Of a DNA stretch of 35,544 nucleotides, positions 8,247 to 18,700 are shown piece after piece. The stretch lies in assembly GCA_018669475.1 (NCBI GenBank), contig JABHCC010000066.1, forward strand, positions 1 through 35,544. The letters are read 5' to 3'. The DNA is from Bacteroidota bacterium (GTDB lineage: Bacteria; Bacteroidota; Bacteroidia; Bacteroidales; UBA12481). A program made the position numbers and the translations under genes. The notes beneath the pieces are model-generated. The model saw nothing but the letters and a program-made list of their open reading frames with translations, had not been told where the DNA came from and ran no database searches. Numbering within the stretch: the first letter of the stretch is position 1; the number at the start of each line of letters is the position of its first letter.

Positions 8247-11123
8247 TTAGTACCCCCACTCGAGTCCTTTCTTTACTGCTGGAACTCCTTCTTTCATCCA
8301 TTTTGGCATTGGTTCTCCTTTTAGATAATGATCGAAAAACTGGGCCATTCTGATTTGAAAATCATGTTTATCTTCGAGGCGTGTAGGCCAGTGGGCAGCA
8401 TTATTGTAGTTAAGCAACCATGCTGGTTTTCCCATTCTACGGAGGGCAATAAAATATTCGATGCCCTGATACCAAGGTACTGCTCCATCGTCATCATTGT
8501 GCATGATAAGTATAGGAGTTTGTACCTTATCCATTGTGAAAATGGGCGAGTTTTCTATATATCGCAGTGGTGATTCCCAGATGGATTTTCCGATTCGTGA
8601 CTGAGTTTGCTCATACTGGAATGAGCGATTCTGACCAGATCCCCAACGAATACCCCCATATGCACTGAACATATTTACAACAGGTGCACCTGATTCAATT
8701 GCAGCGAACATATTTGTGCGGGTAGCAAGATATGCAACCTGATAACCACCCCAGCTATGTCCCTGGGCTCCAATGTGCTTGTCATCAACAAAACCCTGGT
8801 TTACAAAGGCGGTAACACCTGGCATCACACAATTAAATGCATCTTCTCCGGGATACCCTTCTTTGTAATACACATCAGGATTGAAAACCAGATAACCATG
8901 GCTGGTATAGTAATGGTAACCTATAGTTGAACGGCCAATCTCGGGTGTTCGGTGACTAAATAGCCCTTGTGAACTTTTCTCATAAAAGTTCACAATCATG
9001 GGATACTTTTTATTCTTGTCGAAATTTGCAGGTTTATGCAGAGTCCCCTCAAGCTTAATGCCATCAAGTGAGGTCCATGTCACCAATTCTGCTGTTCCCC
9101 ATAAAAATTCTTCTTGCTGGGGATTGGCATTCGAGATGCGGATTTCATCTTTAAACTTCAAATCTGAAGCCAGTAAGTCTGGAAAAACCTGAAAGTCTTC
9201 TTTTGTGAATACCAGATCATCTGATTCTCTGGCTTTCTGAATCGCACCAAGTTTGTAAGGGCCATAGATTAATGCCTTTGGCTCATTGGCTTTTTTGAGT
9301 GACAATGTGTAAAAGCCATCTTCTCGGGTAATTTCGTTGTGTCCTTTCAGATATTGCAGCTTTTTCACATCCAAACCATCTTCTTGTCCTCCAAATCCAG
9401 CCTGATCAAGCCTCATTAGTCGGTAAGAGGTTTTGTTTTTCCGGCCATTCCTGGTCAGGTTTACCGGTTCAGCTTTATTTTCAGGATCAACTTGCCAGAT
9501 ATCATATCGGTCGTAAATCAACAGGGCCTTATCGTCTTTTAACCATCCGGCAGTTCTATATGAACTTGCATATTGAGGACGATCATTTAGTTCATCCGCC
9601 GACTGAATAGTTTTGGCAGAGGCAATGACGAATTCTTTACCGGTTTCAAGTTTGTACGTATGCCATGTGGTGTCAAGTGCTTCATACCAATATAGATACT
9701 TACCTGATGTGCTCGCCTGTGGTGTGGCACGTAAATCCTTTTTGATCATTTTCGTTGCCCCGGTATAGGTGTCAACCAGATAAATGTCGTTGTGAGAAGG
9801 ACTGCCTTCCCACATCCCCTGAACAGCATATGGGATATTTGACCATGCCACGGCTTTTTGTGCATCGCCTTTGTCAATCAGACTAAAACCCCTGAGGTTT
9901 TCTTTCTGCAGATGCACGAGTTTGTTGCTGTCAAGATGATAAACAGCCAGATAGTTCCTTTTTAAATCTCTTGAACGACTTAGAATCTGCTGAGTATGCA
10001 GCACAGGCTCATTCCAGTGCCAGATATCCACTACAGGCAATTCTTCTTCTAGAATTGTAGTATCTTTTTCAGGTGGTATTGGAGCTATTCCCAAAAAGAC
10101 ACGGTTTTCTGACTCTGAAAATGACAGTCTACCATTGACACTCACCTCCCAATAATCCGGAATTCCTTCTGTGTCATTGCTCACTATCTGAGTTGCTTCA
10201 CCATCACCTTGCCATAAGTACAGACTGTAGTCCTTTTTCTTATCTTTTTCATCTGACTGATTTGCAAGAAAAGCCAGAAGAGAGCCTTCTTTGTTCATGC
10301 TGAGTTGCTTATACTCTCCTTTGCCTGTAATAAGACTTGTTCTCTCACCTGTTTTTAAATCGAAATGATATATTCCGGGTTCAATATCTTTGTCATCACC
10401 TGTTGAGATACAGATAATTACCTCTTCTTCCTGAGCAAAATTAAACTTGATGACAAATGGCAATGTAATGGTTTCTCCAGTATAGAGATTCTTAATATTC
10501 AAAGCATACCCATTCTTAGCAGATTCCTTTTTTACCTTCTCCTTCTCTTCTTTCTTTTTGCCTTCATTTTCACTTTCCTTTTTATTTATTTCGCCACCTT
10601 CTGACTCACCAGATTCTTCGTCTTTCTCTTTTTTTCCTTCGCTCCCGCTATCTTTGTCCACGCTTTCCACCTGCCAGGCTATCCAACCAGCCCATTTTGC
10701 AGGTAATTCAAATGAGCGAAGATTTGGAATAGTCTCAAGACTTTGAGTTTTTAGATTGTAAATAGCCAGCTTGTCTTTTGGCATTTTATCTTTCTTCGTT
10801 TTCTTAAGTTTCAACTGCCGGATGGTATCTTTTGGCGTTTGAATAGTGAAAACGACAAACTTTGAATCGTTAGTTATAACTGAGCGGGTTGCATAATCGA
10901 AGCTTGCAATCTGTTCCCCATTCTTCTTCGAGATGAATAGTTTTGAGTCACCCTTCCATGGTTCAGTTTTGTATACTATGTAGTCTCCGTTATTTGAAAT
11001 CCTTTGTTCAGTTATACGGTTCCATTTCAGGACGTCGTCGTGACTTAAAGGACGCTTATTGTCCTGCGCCTTGATAGACAGGCTGATAACAAGTAAGAGT
11101 ACGAGGCTTAGAATTTGTTTCAT
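8247..11123 (-). CDS. S9 family (prolyl oligopeptidase-type) serine peptidase, secreted
   Basis: 958 residues with a signal peptide (SLSIKAQ/D). An N-terminal beta-propeller region (WD40/PD40-like) precedes a C-terminal alpha/beta hydrolase domain. Catalytic residues are Ser790 in GHSWGGYQ, an Asp near 879 in HNDDDGAVPW and His911 in NNAAHW. Such enzymes cleave dipeptides or acylated residues from short peptides in the periplasm. Residues about 154-204 form a low-complexity insertion very rich in Lys, Glu, Ser and Gly that interrupts the propeller and is not typical of the family. The gene follows the GNAT gene by 23 bases on the same strand, so they are probably cotranscribed. Confidence 0.93.
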   Translation of the reverse strand: MKQILSLVLLLVISLSIKAQDNKRPLSHDDVLKWNRITEQRISNNGDYIVYKTEPWKGDSKLFISKKNGEQIASFDYATRSVITNDSKFVVFTIQTPKDTIRQLKLKKTKKDKMPKDKLAIYNLKTQSLETIPNLRSFELPAKWAGWIAWQVESVDKDSGSEGKKEKDEESGESEGGEINKKESENEGKKKEEKEKVKKESAKNGYALNIKNLYTGETITLPFVIKFNFAQEEEVIICISTGDDKDIEPGIYHFDLKTGERTSLITGKGEYKQLSMNKEGSLLAFLANQSDEKDKKKDYSLYLWQGDGEATQIVSNDTEGIPDYWEVSVNGRLSFSESENRVFLGIAPIPPEKDTTILEEELPVVDIWHWNEPVLHTQQILSRSRDLKRNYLAVYHLDSNKLVHLQKENLRGFSLIDKGDAQKAVAWSNIPYAVQGMWEGSPSHNDIYLVDTYTGATKMIKKDLRATPQASTSGKYLYWYEALDTTWHTYKLETGKEFVIASAKTIQSADELNDRPQYASSYRTAGWLKDDKALLIYDRYDIWQVDPENKAEPVNLTRNGRKNKTSYRLMRLDQAGFGGQEDGLDVKKLQYLKGHNEITREDGFYTLSLKKANEPKALIYGPYKLGAIQKARESDDLVFTKEDFQVFPDLLASDLKFKDEIRISNANPQQEEFLWGTAELVTWTSLDGIKLEGTLHKPANFDKNKKYPMIVNFYEKSSQGLFSHRTPEIGRSTIGYHYYTSHGYLVFNPDVYYKEGYPGEDAFNCVMPGVTAFVNQGFVDDKHIGAQGHSWGGYQVAYLATRTNMFAAIESGAPVVNMFSAYGGIRWGSGQNRSFQYEQTQSRIGKSIWESPLRYIENSPIFTMDKVQTPILIMHNDDDGAVPWYQGIEYFIALRRMGKPAWLLNYNNAAHWPTRLEDKHDFQIRMAQFFDHYLKGEPMPKWMKEGVPAVKKGLEWGY

Positions 11124-11146
11124 AATATGTATGTTCAGATTTTTTA

Positions 11147-11650
11147 CTATTTACTTAGTCCTTTGATTCCATAATAGAGATGGCTGCAAGTTGTATCTTC
11201 AAACTGGATAATATCCGGCAGGTAAGCCCATTCTTCAAAACCATAACGTTGAAGTAAAGCTATACTTGCCGGGTTGATATTCAAAAGTATTGCAAGCAGG
11301 CAATCGATGTCAAGACTTTTACATTCATTCATCATATGCTTAAGCAAGCGAGATCCAATACCCTTTTTATGATGTTGATAATCAATAAAAAAGCTCACTT
11401 CGGCGACGCTGTCCATTGCTCTTCTGCCCGGACGGTAGGGAGAGATAGTGCCAAATCCACGAACTTCACCCTCCAATTCAGCAAGGTATATTGGATATTT
11501 CTCCGGGACATGGCGGTCAAACCAATCATGACGATCTTCTACTTTGAATTCATCCATATCGCCAGTGGCAGTTCGCGATCGAATTGCCTGGTTGTAAATT
11601 AGCACGATATTGGCAAGGTCGGATCGTTCAGCAATTCGTATTTGTAGCAT
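11147..11650 (-). CDS. GNAT N-acetyltransferase (phosphinothricin acetyltransferase-like)
   Basis: 167 residues with a full GNAT fold: IRIAERSDLANIVLIYNQAI at the N-terminus as in the Pat/YwnH group, the acetyl-CoA binding loop (HHKKGIGSRLLKHMM) and a C-terminal strand pattern (NPASIALLQRYGFEEWAYLP). It should transfer acetyl from acetyl-CoA to a small amine in the cytoplasm. The substrate cannot be told from sequence, and a resistance function is not implied. It sits upstream of and close to the S9 peptidase gene. Confidence 0.85.
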   Translation of the reverse strand: MLQIRIAERSDLANIVLIYNQAIRSRTATGDMDEFKVEDRHDWFDRHVPEKYPIYLAELEGEVRGFGTISPYRPGRRAMDSVAEVSFFIDYQHHKKGIGSRLLKHMMNECKSLDIDCLLAILLNINPASIALLQRYGFEEWAYLPDIIQFEDTTCSHLYYGIKGLSK

Positions 11651-11739
11651 AATTTATTTCTTGAGACAAAAAGATAAAGCTATACAAAATGTTTTTTTTG
11701 GAAAATACTGTACGACATAATCTTTTGTCAGCTTTCGGA

Positions 11740-12756
11740 TTATAATTTGACCAGAATTTTTGAGATTTTTCCCGGGTTCTCTGACCAGTATTTCAGGGCC
11801 TGGCCGGTTTCTTCTGGTGTAATGATTTGCGTGACAAGTTTTTCTGTTGGGCAGGTTTTTCTTTTCAGATAGTTTATTACTACCTGGATATCTTTTGGCA
11901 GGGCATTTCTGGAGCCCATGATATCCATTTCTTTTTGCACAAATTTACTGCTTGTGAATGAGATATCCTGCTTGGCGTATCCGATACAAACCACTCGTCC
12001 GCTGAAAGCAACTTCGTTTATTGCGGCCAGGTAAGTGATAGGGTTACCAGCGGCTTCAATGACAACATCAGGACCTTGCTCCTTGCTTAATTTTGAAAGC
12101 TCCGTATGGAGATCGCTTTTCTGAGAATTTATTGTGTAATGAGCTCCCAGTAAAGATGCCATTTCGAGTTTATTATCATCTATATCGGCAGCTATAACGA
12201 TCGCTCCGCGTAATGCTGAACGAACAATGGCTCCTGCTCCGATCATGCCACAACCAAGTACCAGAACTATATCATTATCAGTGATCCGGCCTCTGTCAAC
12301 TGCGTGAAAACCAACACTTAATGGTTCGGTAAGTGCTAATTCGATATCAGTTAGGTCATTCTCAATCAGTACTTTCTGCCATTTTACAGTGATATATTCG
12401 CTAAGGGCTCCATCACGCTGAACCCCTAAAGTTTGATTATACTGGCAGGCATTAACTCTGTCATTTTTACATGAGGGACATGTTCCACAATTAGTATAAG
12501 GATTGACGGTTACATGTTGCCCGATGCTAATATGTTCAGGCACCTCAGATCCACATTCTACAATCTCAGCAGCAATCTCATGTCCGGGAATTACCGGATA
12601 TTTCACCATTGGATTTTTGCCCAGAAAACTGCTCAGATCTGATCCGCAAAGTCCTATATACCGGACTTTTAAAATAAGCTCGTCGCTGTTTATTGGAGCC
12701 TGAGAGATTTCTGTGATTTTCACAGATCCGGGCTTAGTAATTTGTACTGCTAACAT
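11740..12756 (-). CDS. Zinc-dependent medium-chain dehydrogenase (sugar acid/polyol type)
   Basis: 338 residues of the MDR alcohol dehydrogenase superfamily. Catalytic zinc ligands are visible as Cys37 (GLCGSD), His59-Glu60 (GHE) and a Glu near 144. The structural-zinc lobe has Cys90, Cys93, Cys96 and Cys104. The NAD-binding Rossmann motif is LGCGMIGAG around 167-175. The overall pattern (NPYTNCGTCPSCK..., MGSRNA, late KISKILVKL) resembles L-galactonate 5-dehydrogenase, sorbitol and threonine dehydrogenases. With uxuA further on, oxidation of an aldonate or polyol is plausible, but the exact substrate is inference. It is transcribed divergently from the PQQ-propeller gene. Confidence 0.88.
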   Translation of the reverse strand: MLAVQITKPGSVKITEISQAPINSDELILKVRYIGLCGSDLSSFLGKNPMVKYPVIPGHEIAAEIVECGSEVPEHISIGQHVTVNPYTNCGTCPSCKNDRVNACQYNQTLGVQRDGALSEYITVKWQKVLIENDLTDIELALTEPLSVGFHAVDRGRITDNDIVLVLGCGMIGAGAIVRSALRGAIVIAADIDDNKLEMASLLGAHYTINSQKSDLHTELSKLSKEQGPDVVIEAAGNPITYLAAINEVAFSGRVVCIGYAKQDISFTSSKFVQKEMDIMGSRNALPKDIQVVINYLKRKTCPTEKLVTQIITPEETGQALKYWSENPGKISKILVKL

Positions 12757-12896
12757 TGAAGAATAATTTGATCGAACAAGATACCAAATAACTCCCGATT
12801 AAAGGGGGCCAATTGGGGTGGATAAAAATTCAGGCAATAGGGCATCTGGCAAGAGAATCTTTACTATTTTCAATTCCTAAACTAATATCAGATCTG

Positions 12897-14366
12897 ATGA
12901 TAAGTAAAAGAGCTATTCTTATTATTATTTCAGCAGTACTTTGTATTTCTGTTTCGGCACAAAAACAATGGAACCAATTTCGTGGCCCTGAGGGAATGGG
13001 TGTTGCTTTGGATAAGGCCGAGTATCCGGTAATTCTTAAGCAGCAAGAAAACCAAATTTGGACAATAGATCTGAACACCGGAGTTTCTTCACCTGTTATC
13101 TGGGAAGATATGATTTTTCTTACCAGTCATCGTAAGGATACTTTTGAGACTGTGGCAATTAATCGTCAGTCAGGTGAGCTCATCTGGCAGAAGGAGGTAA
13201 TAGCCGATAAAGTTCAGCGCTTTCACCCGATCAGTAGTGCAGCAGCTCCTTCTGTTGTGACAAACGGAAAGGAAGTGATTTCTTATTTTGGTTCATACGG
13301 ACTGCTTTGTTATAATATGCAAGGTGATTTGTTATGGGAGCGTAAGCTGCCTATTGAGCGTAATATGTATGGTGTATCTGTTTCTCCGATAATATATAAG
13401 AACCAGTTGGTTTTTAGTCGCGATAGTGATGAGATGTCATATATCGAAACCATCAATATTGCAACTGGCGAGACTATTTGGCGTACTGATCGGCCCAATT
13501 ATAATGGAAACTGGGCAACACCGGGATTTCACCGTACAGAGGATAAAGATGAAATTCTGGTATATGGAGTTTTTTCAATGAAATCATATGATTTCAATAC
13601 CGGAGAGGAGCTTTGGACACTTCCGAAACTAACTGATGAACCAGCAACAACCCCTTTGTCTTATCATGGATTGATTTATGTAACTACCTATAATATGAAG
13701 TCGAATCCTGAAGTTTTAGGTTTACCAACATATGATTCATTATTAGGTCTTTATGATAAGAATGAAAATAAACAACTGAATTTCGAAGAGATTAAAGAGA
13801 ACACAAGTATTCTTTCACGATATGATGCTGATGGGGAGGGTGATCATCCTCTTCCCGGATTTTTCAGAGGATTGGATAAGGATCGCGATGGTGAGCTTAC
13901 CAGAGAAGAGTATCAGAAAGTTGTTGACTGGATTGATAGTTTTGGATGGAGCAATGCCTTGATAGCACTCAAACCGCCGGTAGATAATGGAGGCCTGCCT
14001 GAGATCGTTTGGGAATATGAATACGGTGTTCCTGAATGCCCATCTCCGTTAATTAAGGACGGTTTGGCCTATATGGTTAAAAATGGAGGGATCGTAACGT
14101 GTTTGGATGCCGCCAGCGGAGAGCTGAAATACAAAGAGGAACTCAGTGCTGGAGGCCCATATTATGCCTCACCTGTTTGTGCTGATGGGAAGATATATTT
14201 AACATCCGGCAGGGGAGTAATTACAGTTTTAGAAGAGGGAGGAAATTTTAAGGTTTTAGCTGAAAATAATCTGAATGAGCGAATTCAGGCTACCCCTGCT
14301 TTGGTCGATGGGAAAGTTTATGTAAGAACACATAAGGGTTTATCAGCTTATGGGGTGGTGAAATAG
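12897..14366 (+). CDS. Secreted PQQ-like beta-propeller protein with embedded EF-hand pair
   Basis: 489 residues from ATG 12897, which begins a clear signal peptide (MISKRAILIIIS...VSAQ). An upstream ATG at 12813 would add 28 residues in front of the signal and is less likely. Propeller blades are marked by repeated 'G..LW..' and 'A.....G...W' phrases (QSGELIWQKE, QGDLLWERK, TGETIWRTD, TGEELWTLP, ASGELKYKEE). Between blades, residues about 287-298 and 327-338 form two EF-hand calcium loops (DKNENKQLNFEE and DKDRDGELTREE). No catalytic PQQ-dehydrogenase signature is evident, so a structural or binding role in the periplasm is as likely as an enzymatic one. Confidence 0.85.
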   Translation: MISKRAILIIISAVLCISVSAQKQWNQFRGPEGMGVALDKAEYPVILKQQENQIWTIDLNTGVSSPVIWEDMIFLTSHRKDTFETVAINRQSGELIWQKEVIADKVQRFHPISSAAAPSVVTNGKEVISYFGSYGLLCYNMQGDLLWERKLPIERNMYGVSVSPIIYKNQLVFSRDSDEMSYIETINIATGETIWRTDRPNYNGNWATPGFHRTEDKDEILVYGVFSMKSYDFNTGEELWTLPKLTDEPATTPLSYHGLIYVTTYNMKSNPEVLGLPTYDSLLGLYDKNENKQLNFEEIKENTSILSRYDADGEGDHPLPGFFRGLDKDRDGELTREEYQKVVDWIDSFGWSNALIALKPPVDNGGLPEIVWEYEYGVPECPSPLIKDGLAYMVKNGGIVTCLDAASGELKYKEELSAGGPYYASPVCADGKIYLTSGRGVITVLEEGGNFKVLAENNLNERIQATPALVDGKVYVRTHKGLSAYGVVK

Positions 14367-14428
14367 TGAATGGTGAATTGGTGAGCAGGGTAACCGAGTA
14401 ACGGGGTAACGGGGTAACCGAGTAACGG
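14366..14428. repeat. Heptad/octad tandem repeat locus 4
   Basis: Starting at the TAG stop of the PQQ-propeller gene, GTGAATG-type words lead into five octads of form GTAACNGN beginning at 14390, 14398, 14406, 14414 and 14422, a strict 8-bp period. It fills most of the 82-bp gap before the epimerase gene. Confidence 0.85.
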
Positions 14429-14448
14429 ATCAGGAAGGATCAGAAAGT

Positions 14449-15696
14449 ATGCAAATCCAACAAGAATTATCAGACTACCGGCAGGCTTTTGAGAGTGAAT
14501 TATTCAGTATACTGAATTACTGGGAGCGCTTTGCCCCTGAAAAAGATGGTCCGGGATTTCATGGTGCTGTAGATTTGAATAATCAAGCGGTTCAGGATGC
14601 CCCTAAATCATGCGTTCTGAATGCAAGAATCCTCTGGACTTTTTCTGCTTCGGCTAAAATGTATCCGGACAGAGGATACGAGAAGATGGCCCGAAGAGCT
14701 TATCAGGTAATAGACAATAATTTCAGGGATAAATCATCGGGAGGTTATTATATGGAGCTGGATGCTGATAATCAAGTGTCTGATAGCGTGAAACATACTT
14801 ATGCACAGGCATTTGTACTGTATGCCCTTTCTAAATATTATGAATTCCTGCCGGATGAAAAATTACTTTTGCAGATAAAAGACTATTTTCTCTTTTTAGA
14901 TGCCAAAACAAAAGATCCTGGCTATCCGGGCTACTTTGAAGCTTTCACTGAGGAATGGCAGCTGATTTCTGAAAACAGGATGGCTGACAATAATGAGCCT
15001 AAGTCTATGAATACTCATCTCCATGTGCTCGAAGCATATGCTGCTGTGTATAAAATACTTCCTATTCCGGAGGTGAGAAATCGATTGGAAGAATTGGTCT
15101 TATTATTTCTGGAAGATATTATCCGCATTGACGGACATCTGGGTATATTCTTTGATGAGGGTTTTGCTGAGACATCACAATCAATGGGTATTTGTTCATT
15201 CGGACATGATATTGAAGCTTCCTGGTTGATTTGGGAAGCGATTGATATTCTGGGGATTGAAAGCTTGAAAGAAGAGGCCAAACCTGTTATGCTGAAGATG
15301 GCCGAGGCAGTTCTCAGAGAAGGACTTGATCAGGATGGAGGATTGTTTCTCGAATCGACACGATTTGGATCTCACCTGCGAACCAATAAGCATTGGTGGT
15401 TACAGGCTGAGGTTTTAGTTGGGGAGATGAATGCATTACAATTATCAGAGGATCAGGGGTATTGGGATATACTCAAACTATCCTGGGATTTTGTAGAACG
15501 CTGCGTAATTGATCATGAGAATGGTGAATGGTTTACAAAAGTGAATCGACTTGGTGTGCCATACCTTGAAGAACCAGTTGATGATCCTTCTCCCTATTAT
15601 AGAAATGACTGGAAAATTGACCCATGGAAATGTCCGTATCATAACGGCAGAGCCATGATGGAATTAATCAATAGAATAGATTTTGAACTTAAATAG
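14449..15696 (+). CDS. Cellobiose/mannobiose 2-epimerase (AGE superfamily)
   Basis: 415 residues, close to the usual length of cellobiose 2-epimerases. The (alpha/alpha)6-barrel signatures are all present: LNARILWTFSA with Arg60, NTHLHVLEAY with His190 and His192, SFGHDIEASWL with His253, KHWWLQAE, GEWF and the C-terminal WKCPYHNGRAMME with His398. The enzyme should isomerise the reducing-end glucose or mannose of a beta-1,4 disaccharide in the cytoplasm. Pairing with an alpha-mannosidase gene 11 bases downstream hints at a manno-oligosaccharide substrate. No GH130 phosphorylase, the usual partner, is seen in the window. There is no signal peptide. Confidence 0.9.
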   Translation: MQIQQELSDYRQAFESELFSILNYWERFAPEKDGPGFHGAVDLNNQAVQDAPKSCVLNARILWTFSASAKMYPDRGYEKMARRAYQVIDNNFRDKSSGGYYMELDADNQVSDSVKHTYAQAFVLYALSKYYEFLPDEKLLLQIKDYFLFLDAKTKDPGYPGYFEAFTEEWQLISENRMADNNEPKSMNTHLHVLEAYAAVYKILPIPEVRNRLEELVLLFLEDIIRIDGHLGIFFDEGFAETSQSMGICSFGHDIEASWLIWEAIDILGIESLKEEAKPVMLKMAEAVLREGLDQDGGLFLESTRFGSHLRTNKHWWLQAEVLVGEMNALQLSEDQGYWDILKLSWDFVERCVIDHENGEWFTKVNRLGVPYLEEPVDDPSPYYRNDWKIDPWKCPYHNGRAMMELINRIDFELK

Positions 15697-15707
15697 TACT
15701 TTGAACT

Positions 15708-18700
15708 ATGAAGCGACTAATAGTAATTGGAATTATCACAGCTCTCACAATACAAATGATGGCTCAGGATTTTCGACAGACTCAAATGATCCACGAATTA
15801 GACTCAAAAACAGAGGCCTTCTTTGAGGGATTTGATCATAAAGTAATTCCTAACAAGTTTAATTATCACAGTTTCAGACACGATGTTGGTGCTTCTATGA
15901 TCACCCGATGTTTGGAAATGCCGTCACCGATGGTATGGAAAACTGAGCTTGTACCTATGGAATATAATGAGTCACATGCTGGTTTTCTTTGGATTGCTGC
16001 AATAGATTTGAGTGATGAGGGTGCGAGCTTTACGGTTTCGTTCAATGGTGAGAAGAGGTTTACCATTGTTGCAAGTAATAATAAAGATTGGGTGCTACAA
16101 GGTGATTCGGGTGGTACAATGAAATTCCATACCATGATGATAGATCGACATAATGATGCTCATGGATATATGACGATGGAAGTTCCACTCGAATGGTTGA
16201 AGCAAGGAGAAGCCCAGGAAATCAGGATCGAGGGAAATAATTCTAATCAGTCAACCTGGATCATTGTGTATGGGGCAAAGGATGCCAAGGAGTTTATGAC
16301 AGAATCTACCGGATTTTCCAGGCTGTACAGTATGACTACCAATCTTGGTGACCCTGTTCATTCTCTTGTGGTTCAAACAGCCAGGGCATTGACTGGCACA
16401 CAGATTCGTGTGGAATCGGATGACTTTGTCAGAAAGCATGAATTGATATTAACTGACGGTCTTGCACAGGCCGATATACGGATTCCAAAGAATAAGCTGG
16501 GACAAAAAATCACTCTTTTTGATGATAGAGGAGAGATACTTTCCTGGGATTTTGGCTCAGAGCAAGAAGAGAATTCTATTCTAATGGCCGAAGGTGTCTT
16601 GAAAAACCAGTTTATTGAAATAAGTGAATCAGAATTTGTTGTGATAGCTAAGCGTGATTATATGCCTGGTTTGGTCAATAGTATTCTGGAATTATCTGAG
16701 AGCTCTATGGGGAAATCTCAGATATTGCTAATGAACTCCAGTCATCAGGATATTGCCTGGATGGATTCGCCGGAGAAGTGTGTTGTTGAGCGTGATACTA
16801 TGTTACTCCAACCCTTGTTTAACCGTGCTGAGATTGATCCTGATTATCGTTTTGATATAGAAGATGCCCTGATGATTAAAGAGTATGTTCAACGACATCC
16901 TGAGAAAAAGGAATTGGTAGGAGAACTTCTCAGGAGCGGTAGAATATCATGTGGGGCTACTTTTATCCAGCCTTATGAAGAAATGTATTCAGGAGAAGCT
17001 CTCGCCCGACAATTCTATTTTGGTGCAAAATGGTTAAAAGATGAGTTTAACTATGTAGCTGATACATATTGGAATGTTGATGTTCCCGGACGCACATTAC
17101 AGATGCCCCAGATGATGAAAAAGGCCGGGGTTAATAATCTTGTGATGACACGTCAGGAACTGGGTTTTTATCATTGGTACAGCCCTGATGGATCAAGGAT
17201 TATTGGATTCTCGAATGGTCATTATGGTGATTCTTACGGTCCATTGGGAGACGAATATTATATCGCATCAGATTATCTGTCGACTTACAGCTCAAAATGG
17301 GCGCCGTTTTATACTAATGAATCCGTGAATCCTGTCGTTCCTGTATTGTCTGACTGGGATATGAGTCCGGCCAAAGATTACAGCAATCTTCTCACTTCAT
17401 GGAATAGTTTAAAAGAACTGAAAACAAAGAATGGTATTGTACCTGTTTCCCTGCCGGATTTTAAAGAGGCTTTGGCTCCTGATATGTTTAAAGCTTTGAG
17501 AGCCAGCAATCCTGTTTTACCTGAAATACATGGTGAACGTCCTGCTTTATGGCTATATATACATGGGCCATCGCATCAGAAGGCTCAAAAAGCCAGCAGG
17601 AAAGCAGATATTTTGCTCACTCAGGTTGAAAAGCTGGCAACAGTAAATGCCTTACTGGATAATTCTTTTACCTCATACCCTGCTCATCGTCTCAATAAAG
17701 CATGGGAATCTAAGATATTTCCGGATCATGGATGGGGTGGAAAAATGGGATTAATCACTGATGCATATTTTAAAAGCAAATATGATTTTGCCTTAAGTGA
17801 AGCATCAGAAATGATGAATATTGAGTTGAGAGATTTAGGATCCAGAATAAAACTCAGTAAGTCAATCGGCCGACCAGTTCTTGTATTTAACAGCCTGAGC
17901 TGGGAACGGACCAGTCCGGTAGTTTATTCGATAATTTTTAATCAGGGTGAGGCAAAGAATGTACAAGTGGTAAGCGCCAAAGGAGAAATTATTCCCAGTC
18001 AGATGAATAATAAGAAGCTTGATGAAGACGGTTTTTTATTATCAGCTGATATCCATTTTATTGCAGAGAAAGTTCCATCTGTTGGATACAAAACCTATTA
18101 TTTAAAAGCAATACGTTCGAGTAAGGCTATACCGATGCCTAAACAGGGTAAACGCATTGAGAATACCTACTATGTCGTGGAAATTGGCCAGGGTGGGATT
18201 AAAAGTATTTTTGATAAAGAAGAACAGCAAGAGTTGCTCCATCCTGATGGATTTACCGCGGGGGAGGTTTTTACACTGAGATCTGTTGGGAACGGTGCCG
18301 GAGAATTTGATCAGGTTCAGCAGGCTGATACATCAGGTTTTGATAAAACAGGTAATTATCGAACTCAGTGGAAATTAGTTGAAGATGGATCTGTTTTTAC
18401 TGCATATTCATACCGACAAGCGATCAGGAATGCAGTTGTTGAACAGAAGATAATAATGTATAAGAATCTCAAGAAGATTGATTTTGAGATAGCTGTTCTC
18501 AATTGGGAAGGAATTCTGTATCGGGAATACCGAATGGCTTTACCTGTTAAGGGGGAAAATAGCAAGGTAGTTTATGAAGTGCCCTATGGGAAACTTGAAG
18601 TTGGCAAAGATGAAATGGAAGGAGTAGCAGGCGAACGGTATCAGGTTGATTGCAAGGAAATCCATCCGAGGGCAATACAGAATTGGGTAAATGTGAGCAC

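Noticed and set aside
10558-10746. Plus-strand frames inside the S9 peptidase gene, and similar frames inside other large genes
   Set aside because: They mirror the low-complexity or coding bias of the opposite-strand genes and show no start context or motif.
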